64,000 nucleotides of DNA from Pegoplata infirma (Eukaryota > Arthropoda > Insecta > Diptera > Anthomyiidae). The notes below the pieces were generated by a model. That model searched no databases, was not told the DNA's origin, and saw only the letters and a list, made by a program, of their open reading frames with translations. Within the stretch, counting starts at the first letter, position 1. Each line of letters starts with the position of its first letter. Made by a program: the position numbers and the translations under genes. Where the stretch lies: NCBI GenBank assembly GCA_963921195.1, contig OY992538.1, positions 82,025,904 to 82,089,903 on the forward strand. The letters are read 5' to 3'. This document shows, in pieces, positions 11,818-22,099 of the stretch.

Positions 11818-12204
11818 GCTCATGGAGGGAAAATAGTTCACATTTTGTGATATTGTTATCTTTTTCAAGATCGCGCTATGGCCGCAATCTTCGCTCTTCC
11901 ATTGCAGTGTGTTATTAAGTCGAATTGTCAACGTTGCCGCATACAGCCTACCCTATATGCTCAATGGTATTATTTGAAGAAGGACCTCTAAAGCAGCCTT
12001 AGGTATCGTACGAAGAGCTCCAGTGATTCACATCGACCCCATTCTTTGTAGATTACCTTCACTCACATAACAATTTCAGTTGCCACAACTGTAATTGTTC
12101 CAAATTTTTGAGGTCGTCGTAGCCAGTCATTCGGTTGTCACAACCTCAGTTCGGTTATGGCAATCGCAATATGGGTGTGACAACTGCATATAGCTTATGA
12201 CAAC

Positions 12205-13606
12205 TGCAAATGGAGCTTGTGTTTTCCAGACTGAGGTACTAGATATTGATAAAGCCACCCAGATCATTATGACAACGGACCTACGTTCTTGTACCATTAA
12301 CATTATCTTGGACAGCCTTGCAGCTCTGAAGGCCTTAGAATCAAAGACTGTTAAATCGGGAATCGTTAGGTACTGTAGACAATCTCTTTGTCGAATCAGT
12401 CAGCACACAGTCAAACTAACCTGGGTCGCTGGGCATTGTGGTTTCGCTGGGAACGAATTGTCTGATGAATGTACGAGAAATGGTTCTGAGTCGGTGGGGG
12501 AACTGGTTGAACCTGCTATCTCGGTTCCTATAGTGGAATTGATGAATGAAATTGATAGTATATTGAAGAATAGAATGAAGGATAAGTGGATATCACTGAC
12601 TACATGCAGGATATCGCGAACCCTGTGGCCACTGCCAAATCCTTACAGGACAGAAAGTCTTCTTACTTTTGGTAAACGGACTATTAGCCTATTGGTTGGA
12701 GTACTGACAGGATATTGTATAATCGCTGGTAACGAATTGTGTGACGAATGTGCGAGGAATGGTTCTGAGTCGGTGTCAGAACTTGTTGAACCTGCCGTCT
12801 CGGTTCCTATAGTGGAATTGATGAACGAAATCGATAGTATATTGAAGAATTGAATGAAGGATAAGTGGATATCAATGACTACATGCAGGATATCGTGAAC
12901 CCTCTGTCCACTGCCAAATCCTAACAGGAGAGAAAGTCTTCTTACTTTTGGTAAACGGACTATTAGCCTATTGGTGGGTGTACTGACAGGATATTGTATA
13001 ATCGCTGGTAACGAATTGTGTGACGAATATGGGAGGAATGGGTCTGAGTCGGTGCCAGAACCGGTTGAACCTGCCATCTAGGTTCCTATAGTGGAATTGA
13101 TGAACGAAAGCGATAGTATATTGAAGGATCAGTGGATATCACTGACTACATGCAGGATATCGCGAACCCTGTGGCCACTGCCAAATCCTAAGAGGACAGA
13201 AAGTCTTCTTACTTTTGGTAAACAGACTATTAGCCTATCGGTTGGAGTACTGACAGGATATTGTATAATCGGCCAAATGGCCATGCGTATGGGAATCTCT
13301 GACAGGGTATATTGTAGGAGTTGTGGAGAAGTGGAGAAGGAAGAGCCAGGGAAGCACTTGTTATGTGAATGTCCGGGTCTGGTGTAGCGCCGCTTTGGGC
13401 ACATAGGGCAAAGATTTTTCGATGACCTGGAATGCCATAACGATGTCTCATTGACTTCTCTGGCAGAATATCTTAGAGAATCGAAGTGGTTTTAATAAGT
13501 CAAACTTTTTAACAAAGGGGAAGTAGGGAAATAATTATTATGGGAATCACAATGTTCCTTATGACCGAGTGATTTCGCCAAAGGGCGGACATCCATCTAA
13601 CCTAAC
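12205..13606 (+). pseudogene. LINE (family A) 3' portion: RNase H and CCHC knuckle, copy 1
   Basis: The open frame at 12197-12853 carries RNase H signatures: FQTEVLDI (Glu13), ILDSLAAL (Asp39) and WVAGHCGFAGNELSDE (residues 76-91, the GHxGxxGNE motif). After a linker (RISRTLWPLPNP...TESLLTFGKRT), the frame at 13091-13387 ends in a CRSCGEVEKEEPGKHLLCEC knuckle. The 3' UTR near 13490-13606 ends CTAACCTAACCTT. A 279-bp segment is present three times (12452-13283); the second and third copies contain stop codons. The RNase H, linker, knuckle order is that of I/LOA-like non-LTR retrotransposons. The RT is absent. Non-functional. Confidence 0.7.
12452..13283 (+). repeat. Three tandem 279-bp (93-codon) copies inside LINE A
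   Basis: The word AACGAATTG recurs at 12452, 12731 and 13010, exactly 279 bp apart. Whole units align with about 5 percent divergence. Each unit spans the end of RNase H and the linker. The period is a multiple of three, so the reading frame is kept through the first junction. The frame ends at TGA 12851-12853 in unit 2 and meets TAG in unit 3. Unit 3 has a short deletion near 13125. Confidence 0.85.
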
Positions 13607-13715
13607 CTTGTGTCAACCGAATTAATTTTGTAACATCCGAATGACCGATTGCGACAACCTCAAAAATTCGGTTAGAATATTACGGCAACCAGATTTATAA
13701 TGTTTTGTATACAGA

Positions 13716-13889
13716 ATTGCTTCTCATTCCATTGTGCAAAAATTTTAAATACCAAGTTTAAGAGTAATTCCGCATAAATAAGTAGTTCATCGTAAGTCAT
13801 TTACACTATTTAACCAACACTCCAAGAAGAAGGGTACCGAAGAGGTCATCGCTCATAGCTAGAAACTTAAGTTTTAAACTTAAAGTGCG
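13716..13889. other. Short unassigned spacer
   Basis: No gene or recognisable element. A CTTAAGTTTTAAACTTAAAG dyad lies at 13865-13884. Confidence 0.4.
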
Positions 13890-14050
13890 TATGATACTTG
13901 CTTGTTTCAAGTTACTTGTTGCTGCATTTATTAGGGTTTTTCTATAAAAATTTCGATAATTTAAACCAAAAATTTTGAATTTATCGAAATTCCCATAGAA
14001 AAACCCTAATAAATGCAGCAACAAGTAACTTGAAACAAGCAAGTATCATA
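13890..14050. repeat. Near-perfect 70-bp inverted repeat with 21-nt loop
   Basis: The arms 13890-13959 and 13981-14050 pair with 67 of 70 positions matching. The only differences are three adjacent positions (AAA against GGG). A transcript would form a compact, almost fully paired hairpin. No transposon ends or duplication are seen. Confidence 0.9.
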
Positions 14051-15039
14051 AAGGCATAAGCAACTTTGCAATTTAAGCCTGTTGAAAAAGCTTTGTCTTT
14101 AGGAGTTGCAAGTTTCTTAACATTTATTCATAGTCTTTCGATATGATCTTGACTTTTGTTTATACAAATAAAAAGTCTTCCATGATCGTCGTCGTCGTTG
14201 TCTTCTTCTACTTCATCATTTAGACTAGCCATCATCTTTATGGTGTGTGTGTTCATCTGTTGTTGCCTCCTAGTTGCCTTAGAGGTTAAATCTTCCGTTT
14301 AACTTTTCAAAACTCTATTTTTTTCTCTTAAATGTTTAAGATAATTTAACCAGTCAGTTGTACTCGTATGCTGTAAACATTTCACAGTTCTGTATGTTTT
14401 AAGATAGTGAAATGATTTAAACATGCAACCTTACAAATTACTTTGTTAATGCTTGTCTACTTTAGGTTGTTGCTAGTGCTGCTGTGGTTTTAGATGTTGT
14501 TAGTTGCTTGTGGAACGTGTAAATGTTGCTAGTGGACTGAATGGTGGTTAAAAATATCATCATCATTATTATCAATTCTGTTAATCTTTTCATCGGTTTC
14601 ATATATAAATTTAAACTGACTAAGCGTGTTAATATTTATTTAACGTTGTATTTTTTTTGTTGCTGTGCTGCGCATGCGCTAGTGTATGCAACATATACAT
14701 ATTGATAATAAATTTGAAGGAGGATGTTTGAACTTGACATGAAGATGTGTTAAATGCTTTCAAATATAATTTGTATTTATGTAGATAATTTCTAATTTGA
14801 AAGCACAATTGGAGGTTAGAATAAATTGGTTAGTTGGATTATTCACTTCGTGTAGTGATGAGTAACCTGGAGGCAAAGCAATCAACCTTGGTGGACCTTG
14901 ACTTGTAAGTTACTTAGAAACTATAAGCGACAAGGACAAGAAGCCTAATGAATTGTGAAAACTTTCGACTCAGAAGGAATCATAGATCACTTTCTTAAAG
15001 AAATAAGGGATAACAACCGAAGCCGCCAGTCTTCGAATA
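14051..15039. other. Gene-free region with short trinucleotide runs
   Basis: AT-rich with a CGTCGTCGTCGTTGTC run near 14187 and an ATCATCATCATT run near 14557. No coding motif was found up to the start of recognisable LINE A sequence. Confidence 0.5.
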
Positions 15040-16325
15040 GTTTTTTCCCCAAAAATTGGAGCACCAGGTTGTCTGATAAAAACTGATGCAAGTTCCGGAA
15101 AAATAGACCAATACTGACCTACCGTGCCCTCGTGTGGTGGAGATCAGTGGATAAGAAATCATATCTCTGCAACCTACAGAAGGTACAACGACTGGCGTGT
15201 GTGGGTATCACTGGCGCTATTAGATTGGCACCCCAGGCTGGCCTGGAAGTGATACTAAACATTCAGCCCGAGAATATCTACATTAATAGCACAACTGAAA
15301 AATCGGCTCTCTGATTAGAGACTTGCAAATGCTTAAACAACGCTCTTAATTACAACGCAGACGAACTTTGACAGAACCTTCGAAGTCCAAGTACCAATTA
15401 GGGAAGACTGGGCGGAAAATTCTGTTATAACAGGGAATGCGATCTTAATTTTTTTGGACGGTTCGAAGATGAAGATGGGTACGGGTTCGGGAGTATATTC
15501 TGAATTCCTTTAAATGCGAGCCTCATTGAGACTTCCGGACATGTGTAGTATTTTTTAAGCTGAGGTACTTGCAATTAATAAAGCCACGCAAAGGATTATG
15601 GCAAGGGATCTAAGTCCCTGTGCCATTAACATTTTTGTGGACAGGCTTGTTGCTGTGAATACTTTGAAATCAAACACTTTGAAATCAGGAATCGTCAGGA
15701 ACTGTATACAATCCCTTCGTCGAATCAGTCAGTCTGGATCCCCGGACATAGTGGGGTCGCTGGAAACGAATTGGCTGATGATGTCCTAGGACTGGCTCTG
15801 AGTCGTTGGTAAAACTGGTTGAACCAGACATCTCGGTTCGTATAGTGGAACTGATTTACGAAATTGATAGGATATTAGAGAATAGAATGAAGGATAGATG
15901 GATATCACTGAATACGTGCAAGATATCGCGAACCCTGTGGCCACTGCCAAATCTTAATAGGACCGAAAGTCTTCTTACTTTTGGAAAACGGACGGTAAGC
16001 ATATTTGTGGGAGTACTAACAGAATACCATATAATCGGACAACTGGCCCCTTGTGTATGGGAATCTCTGATGGGGACTATTGTAGGAGTTGTGGAGAAGT
16101 GGAAGAGTAGTCAGTAAAGCATTTATTGTTGTGTGAATTTCCGGTTCTAATGAAGCGCCGCCTTAAGCATTGCGGTAAAAATACGTCGATGACCTGGAAT
16201 ACCTAAAGGCTCGCATGGACTTCTCTAGCAGATAATCGGGTTGAATTAAGAAGTAGATCTTTGTATCAAAGAGGGAGGAGGGAAATAATAATTAAAGGAG
16301 GCCTTATGGCCTCCGAGTTAAAATA
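15040..16325 (+). pseudogene. LINE (family A) 3' portion, copy 2: RT C-end, RNase H, linker
   Basis: From about 15102 the frame reads NRPILTYRALVWW, then VQRLACVGITGAIRLAPQAGLEVIL, the characteristic C-terminal end of a non-LTR reverse transcriptase. RNase H follows: FLDGSKMKMGTGSGVYSE near 15456, AEVLAINKATQ near 15562, NIFVDRLVAVN near 15628. Then comes the linker RISRTLWPLPN in the frame at 15806-16117. The GHxGxxGNE motif and knuckle are broken by frameshifts. The 3' UTR (16230-16325) is related to that of copy 1 (GGGAAATAATAATTA). This copy has a single linker unit, so the triplication in copy 1 is not ancestral. Confidence 0.7.
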
Positions 16326-16805
16326 ACCAACCGGGTTGCATAGATAATGTCAAAATAATTATGTCCACGAGCGCATTCTCGCCAAATGGTAACTGGTTTT
16401 TCACGTGACTGTTGCTATGATCAAGGATGTCGAAATATTATCGATACTTGAAATATACGTATTCGCTTATAACCCAGTGGAGAAATATTTTTTGAAAAGA
16501 AGAACCTTTATTTTGAAAATAGGGAAAGTGAAAATGGTTGTTTTAAAAAACCTCCGGAAGTAGGGTTTATACCTTCTCTTTCAAGGAACTCCATTAAATT
16601 CTAAAATCTTTTAACAGAACAGACAACAAGTTCCCATCGACCATTAATGATCTCATGAAATTGGTAATGAATAAATTCATAAAATGGATGAACACTAAGT
16701 GAACACCTTTAAATCCTAGATAGTTCCTTTTGAGTGTTATAGGTTCTTAACTATCTTAATTAAGGAATATGGAAGAAAAGACTGTAAGTTTTACTCCTGC
16801 AATCA
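16326..16805. other. Gene-free region between LINE fragments
   Basis: No coding motif or clear repeat was recognised. Confidence 0.4.
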
Positions 16806-16870
16806 CAATGCACCTCAGAGTCTATGTGTGCTGACGTAAAACTTCAGCAGCCACTTACAATCTTTACTCC
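16806..16870 (+). repeat. LINE B 3'-tail fragment
   Basis: CAGAGTCTATGTGTG followed by ACGTAAAAC and CAGCAGCCACTTACAA matches the interrupted tail at 40243-40257/42046-42075. It also partly matches the minus-strand copy near 10540-10570. It stands upstream of a further LINE B fragment, so at least two copies overlap here. Confidence 0.6.
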
Positions 16871-16989
16871 TGCAAGAAGGAGAGAGAAGAGAGAGAATTT
16901 GAAACCTCGTGTCATTCTCTGATTGTACTCGCGTTAATCTAACCTTTGCTGACATTTGGCAATCTGGTTTAGGGGTTTGGAACGGAAAG

Positions 16990-17470
16990 GTACAGCGGCT
17001 AGACAGCCTGGCTCCCACTGACTAAGAGTATGAACGGAACATAAAGCAAAATATACGGCTTTGTTCCGCGACGAAGACTAATAAGAGATGGGAACATGGA
17101 TGGATGTGTGAAATTACACGATCGATTTGGCCTTGTCTTAATCTGAAGCTCACAAGTGAGCTGAGGAGAGATTTCGACGGTGGTTGCTGTAATTACCGGA
17201 CACTGCCTTATAGGAAATCACGCTGAGCGGTTAATTGTGCCGTCAAATGCAGAAGTTGCAAAGATGAGGAGGAGTTGGAAACTATAGAACACTTTATCTG
17301 CCATTGCCCTGCACATTCTGGTCAGAGACTTGCTTTACTGGGATTTAGGGATCTGAACGATCTTGCAATATCTTAAGAGTTTCATAAGGACATCATATTA
17401 ATTCAACGGAAGGGACTGGTAGGAGAACCTCATCACCCTCTCGTCAGCAGCACTTATCCACTTAACCTTA
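16990..17470 (+). pseudogene. LINE B fragment with an intact-looking CCHC knuckle
   Basis: The segment covers the end of the RNase H region and the knuckle. At 17248-17312 the frame gives CRSCKDEEELETIEHFICHC (C-x2-C-x10-H-x4-C), as at 39939-40208. Frameshifts flank it. The block ACTAATAAGAGATGGGAAC...GTGTGAAATTACACG is the pre-insertion version of the site occupied by the MITE at 10993-11236. Confidence 0.65.
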
Positions 17471-17858
17471 ATGAACTAAACATGCATGCCACTGGAACGG
17501 TTTGCTGTTGTCAGAATAGCCCTAAAACAATGACGGTAGACGGCGACAGCGAAAAATGTAAAGCCTGGAGAGAAAATAAAAAAGTTTTAATTTTTTGCTG
17601 TGCCGGTCACTGGTTTTAACTGTCGGATCGTGTGAAAAAAGTCGGGTTTGTTCTGTTCATACTCTAAGGAGTGCTGTGTAAAATTTGATCAGAAATCGGT
17701 TTGATGTCACCTGTAATCCAACCAGGAATAAAATCTCCTTAGACTCTGATAGCTGAAATCTGAGTTAAACGTATGGTTCGAATGTGTAGACTCTCAAACT
17801 TGGCACTCGACTTTCTCGAAAAGTTCCGGCCCAGATTTATACGGCAACGAAGATAATT

Positions 17859-18063
17859 TTGAAACGGCATATGAATTCATTCATTATCTTGATCTCTTTC
17901 TTTGTCAGACTCTTATGGTTGTATCGTCAAATAACAAAAAATATGTTCGATTCCCAAACACATGCTCCAAAATATGTACGTCTGATCTGTTCAAATGTGG
18001 TGGATTGCAAACGGGTCATTGTTGGGCGGCGACCAAAAGAGTATGGGAAGTGTAATAATGGCA
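17859..18063 (+). pseudogene. Possible gag-end fragment of an LTR retrotransposon
   Basis: One frame reads CSNVVDC and the neighbouring frame CGGLQTGHCWAA, suggesting a frameshifted zinc-knuckle region. It is separated by the CACTC MITE from a protease-like motif at 19021. Weak evidence: the two pieces could be unrelated. Confidence 0.3.
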
Positions 18064-18766
18064 CACTCAAAATAATAACTCTGTTAAATTACAGAAAAAC
18101 TCTGCTAATTTAACAGAGAACACCATACTTTTCCAGCTAACAACATTTCTTGGTAATTTTACTAAAAAACTCTGTAAAATGATTTTAACAGAAAAAAACT
18201 GTTAATTTACAGAGTTTATAGTAAAACATTTGTTAAATATGAAAGCTTTTTTACAGAGAAAAATCTGTAATTTTACTATAAAACTCTGTAAAATGATTTG
18301 AACACAAAAAAACTGTTAATTTATAGAGTTTCTAGTAAAATAGTTTATTTTATTTAAATGCATGTTATTTTGTAAAATTTTTATAAGATTTCTGAAAAAA
18401 AATTTTGATAACTTTTTTTGCGTCTTTTTCAACTTTTTCTCAAAAAAAAAAAAATATGCAGATAAAATTTTGATGTTTGGTAACAAAAACAAAAAACTAC
18501 TCAAAACAGAAAACTTTTTTTTGTTAAAAAAAATACGAAGTATTTTGCTTAGATCTGTATTTTAGCAGAAAACTCTGTTAATTATCTGTAAAATTAAGAT
18601 TACAAAGTAAAAAGCAATATAACAGAGGAAACTTTGTTTTTTTGTCACAACAAAATACAAATATTTTCTTTAAATCTGTATTTTGACAGAATACTCTGTC
18701 AAATATCTGTTGAATTGAGATTACAGTCATTTTACAGAGTATTTGACAGAGTTATTATTTTGAGTG
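18064..18766. mobile_element. MITE with perfect 21-bp TIRs starting CACTCAAAATAATAAC
   Basis: The left end (18064-18084) and the reverse complement of the right end (18746-18766) are identical over 21 bp. A CA dinucleotide flanks both sides. The first and last few hundred bases are packed with CTCTGT/ACAGAG and CTGTAAAAT words in both orientations, like the subterminal transposase-binding repeats of CACTA or hAT elements. No transposase. The superfamily is uncertain. Confidence 0.75.
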
Positions 18767-19119
18767 CAGTTGTAGGATATGTGTTGTACCTTGGTATAAA
18801 GATGCGGTAGAGCGTTTATGAGACCAAATGTTTCCAAATCTGGAAGAAATCTCTGGACATGGGCTAATGACACCTGTAATTTGCCATTAAAGCTTTTGGA
18901 ACCCCTACGTCGGGTTATCGTTAAAAACTGGTTAGTCTTAACATTTTTATGCGGAACCTAGTTACCAACATTCGTTTTTGCTTTGGAAAGTATAAAATTT
19001 GTCTTTCTCAACGTCAGTACCTGATCGATACAGGTTCGTCTGCCAGCTATTCTAACAAGCCTTCGATTAACCATGCTGCTCTCAAGAACTTAGGATGGAA
19101 GTTTATATACTCGACATGA
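18767..19119 (+). pseudogene. Retrotransposon aspartic-protease fragment
   Basis: At 19012-19116 the frame reads RQYLIDTGSSASYSNKPS and continues about 17 more residues to a TGA at 19117. L-I-D-T-G-S is the catalytic motif of retroviral-type aspartic proteases. Upstream residues (KICLS) and downstream ones (LKNLGWKF) fit a Gag-Pol polyprotein, but nothing else of pol survives. Clade cannot be set. Confidence 0.5.
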
Positions 19120-19884
19120 TCCCCATGTCTAAGCTAAAAGGTGTCTGGATCTTAAGGATCTTCCTAATTTCGTAATTCTTCCAAAATCACTTATATTTTT
19201 TTATCTCTGCATTTCAAATTCTTTTTTAGTTTCTTAACATTTAAATTCCTTCACCTTAAAAAAAAGTTGTTAATCTCCCATCATTATTTGTATAAAACTT
19301 GTAATTTTAGCCTCAAAGGATTTTTGAGTTGATTTATACTACGGAAGCTGTCAATTTAACAACTTTAATGTGTCTCTACTGTTTGTATGTTACACTTTTT
19401 CTTTTAATCGTCGACCATTTAAGACACAAATTCCACTTGGAGTTACTAATGCAAGCATAAAAATAATCTTTAAATCATCATTTAAACAAGAAAACAAGTT
19501 AATATAACATTGGAAAAAAAGACAAGATCGTGATTGTTTTTAAAGACTGTAGAAAAATAAAATAGACAAGCATCTCATAAATAGAAAAAAAGAAAATTGA
19601 ATATATTAAGACAAAGGGAAGGGGAATGGAATGTCGATAACCGAAATCCCTTAAAGGAAATCAGTTGTGGCCGAATAGTACTAAAATGGGATTTGACCAG
19701 AATTCTTTGTAATGAACAGTTTTAGGGGCAATTTTTCCTTTTTCTTAAAATTTTTCCCTAAAATTTCCCAGAAATATTCCAATCGGATAAACTAGAAAGA
19801 AAATTGAATTTTTAAAATGTTTTATAAATTTAATCTAGTGGTTATTAATAAACAATTGTTTTCAAACTCAAAGACTAAACCTTT
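19120..19884. other. Gene-free AT-rich region
   Basis: No coding motif and no strong repeat were found apart from short A or T runs. Confidence 0.4.
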
Positions 19885-21380
19885 GGCCCCGTGTTGGGAG
19901 CCAACAACTTACGACTTTTTGGTTTCAAAACAAAATATGAAACAAAAATGCCTACTAAGGGTTAACAATGGGAAAAATACAACTCTGTTAAAAGTTAAGA
20001 TTGATTAAGTTCCTGCCAAATGAATACAACACGAATGATGGTGAATACGGGTTATTCAACGCAAAGAGAAGTAATTCCGATATTTAATTTTTCAAAAGTT
20101 TCATTTAAATGGCTAATTTTAATCTGACACACATAAAGTGTGTGGCAATCGAAGGAGTGGTGATGATCGAAGGGTGGCATCTTCAGAAAGCTGTCGAGAT
20201 CTCCACTTAGCCTGTGTTGTCACTTGTTTTTTTTTTTCAGATTTTCTCCTGGTGCAACAATTATTATTTCTCAGAAATAATTAATATGGACTCAAACCGA
20301 ACTAAATAAAAATTCAGTTATAAAATATACAGTCCAACAATATTTTATAATTTAAAATAAGTGTTCATTGTTTTCAGAATTTTATCATAAACAAAAAACT
20401 CTAAAATCGGCCCCGTGTTGGGTGCCAAAAAAAGTATTCGATCATTTCAGTTTAAAATGTATTTATTGATTTGAAATCAAAGTAAAGTTGTTTTGAATCA
20501 CTTTTTCTGTAGTATTTATGTATTTATTCGAAACATCCATATCATGAAATTACAAATCACTTCCAAAATATTTTGTAATTTTTATCCGGAGTTCCTTCAG
20601 CTCAGAATTTTGTCATAAAGAGTAAATAAAATTAATCATTATTCTTTTCAAAATTAAGACTTCGATTAGGGCCCGTATTGGGCGCCAAAAAACCATGTGA
20701 TTTTTTCTAAAATCACTATATAGTTTAATATAGTTTTGATCACATCACATGATCAATTATTTTTATTTATTCTCTCTATTTATTTACAACTCATTTTTAA
20801 TAAATTCAACCTAACCGAGAACTGGTAACAATGACCGTCGTCTCGTTGTAGCGAAAAAAACCAAGGGTTCTGGTGGGAATCGAACCCACGACCCCCACGT
20901 TGAAAGGCTAGCACGCTACCAACTAGCGTACGGGGACCCCTCTAAAATCACTATTCTTCTTAAACTCAAAGACTTAATTTTTCAATTCGGGCCCCGTGTT
21001 GGGCGCAAAAAACAGTATTTATTTTTTTTTGTTTTATAACAATTTAGACTTCGACCATGTGATTTGTTCTAAAATCATTATTCTTCTTAAACTCAAATCC
21101 TTCAATTCGGGCTCCGTGTTGGGCGCCAAAAAAGTATGTTTTTTTTTTAGTTTTAAAAAAATCAAGACTTCGATTAGGGCCCGTATTGGGCGCCATAAAC
21201 CATGTGATTTTTTATATAATCATTATAAGTTTCAAACTCGGAGACTGAATCTTTTGATTCGGGCCCCGTGTTGGGCACCAAAAAAATTATGTTACAACAA
21301 TTTCCCTTAAAATATTTCAATCCATGAAAAAATTTCATTCCATATCATCTTACCATCATGGAATGTGGCGCCAAAAAATT
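19885..21380 (-). repeat. Array of seven PBS-like motifs with flanking leader sequence
   Basis: Versions of GGGCCCCGTGTTGGGCGCCA lie at 19885, 20409, 20669, 20989, 21109, 21177 and 21261, with a half-motif near 21366. The reverse complement TGGCGCCC... starts with TGG, as LTR-element primer-binding sites do. It matches the 3' end of fly tRNA-Lys(CTT), recalled as ...GCCCCACGTTGGGCGCCA, at 16 of 18 positions. Two flanking types alternate: one with ACTCAAAGACTTAATTTTTC, one with CAAGACTTCGATTA and CCATGTGATTTTT. It reads as a minus-strand retrotransposon leader amplified in place, without coding sequence. Confidence 0.6.
20865..20940 (-). tRNA. tRNA-like sequence (degenerate)
   Basis: The reverse complement has a perfect T-arm (GTGGGTTCGATTCCCAC), a plausible D-arm (TACG...CGTG) and a B-box GGTTCGATTCC. 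The acceptor stem pairs poorly and the anticodon stem is weak (loop CTTTCAA). I read it as a tRNA pseudogene or SINE head sitting inside the PBS-motif array. Confidence 0.4.
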
Positions 21381-22099
21381 GTTTTAATAAAAGTTCAATA
21401 ATTCTGGACAAGAATATATAATGGAGAAAATTAACAAAAAATCATTTCTACACAAGTTGTCAATAAAAACATATTTAAAACTTTTTTTAATTTTTTTTTT
21501 CAATAAAATTTATTATTAATTATTATGATGATTATTATGTTAAAGTGATAATGCCCTCCTCGTATGGTTGTCAAGTTTCAAACCACATTTATTCAACCAT
21601 GTGATTGTTTTTTCTTGTTGTTGTGTGGTAAATTGTGGATTTGAAAAGTAAATATTTGTAATATATTTTTTTTTCTTCTAATAATCTTAAATAAATAAAA
21701 AAGAATAACAACAGAAAGTAAAAACAACATGTATTGAAAACTCTGTTCGATTTAAAAAACCACGACAGAATGGTCAATAACTTTTTATATGATTCTTTAT
21801 AGTTGATATTTGTTCTGCAATGCATTTAGACGGCTAACGAACGGACGGACTTTATGAGACAGCAGTGACTGAGGGACGGACATATTTGATTTCTTAGTTT
21901 ATTTAAAGAAAAGTGGAAAAACTCATTCCAACATACACTCCGTATTGAGTTCAAATATGATGGTAATGACGCGTTAGTAATATGACGATTTGATGATGAT
22001 GGTTGGCTGGTGCCTGGTAAATTGTTTAAATTGTTGTTTTTTGCTGTTTGCTGTAAAACTGTTTCTATTTTCAGTAATCAACATTTTAACCCTGTTAGG
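21381..22099. other. Gene-free AT-rich region
   Basis: No recognisable gene. The open frame at 21990-22274 runs into the satellite and has no motif. Confidence 0.4.

Larger units (their letters stand above)
10530..12058 (-). pseudogene. 3' half of a LINE (family B): RT C-end, RNase H, knuckle
   Basis: Read on the minus strand from 12058. First comes an RT-end motif ITGALRTIPKAALEVLL. Next is an RNase H region (EEFGLSLSRSV, then AEVLAIKEVADW and IRLIWVPGHRA), then a CRSCMDEDK knuckle start. It ends in a 3' tail sharing AGTCTATGTGTG with the copies near 16811 and 40250. The reading frame is broken several times. The knuckle has lost its His through a short deletion relative to the copy at 39939-40208. 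Two MITE-like insertions (about 10993-11236 and 11645-11817) interrupt it. RNase H plus CCHC at the C-terminus fits I/LOA-type non-LTR elements. Confidence 0.7.
12062..13715. mobile_element. Foldback MITE split by a LINE A insertion
   Basis: The segment 12075-12155 pairs with the reverse complement of about 13630-13710. They share AAATTTTTGAGGTYGTCG and GTCATTCGG with a few mismatches. The words are related to the ATTCGGTTG MITEs at 10993 and 11645. LINE A (12205-13606) lies between the arms. Confidence 0.5.

Noticed and set aside
20865..20940. A functional tRNA gene
   Set aside because: The T-arm is good, but the acceptor and anticodon stems pair poorly; retained only as tRNA-like.
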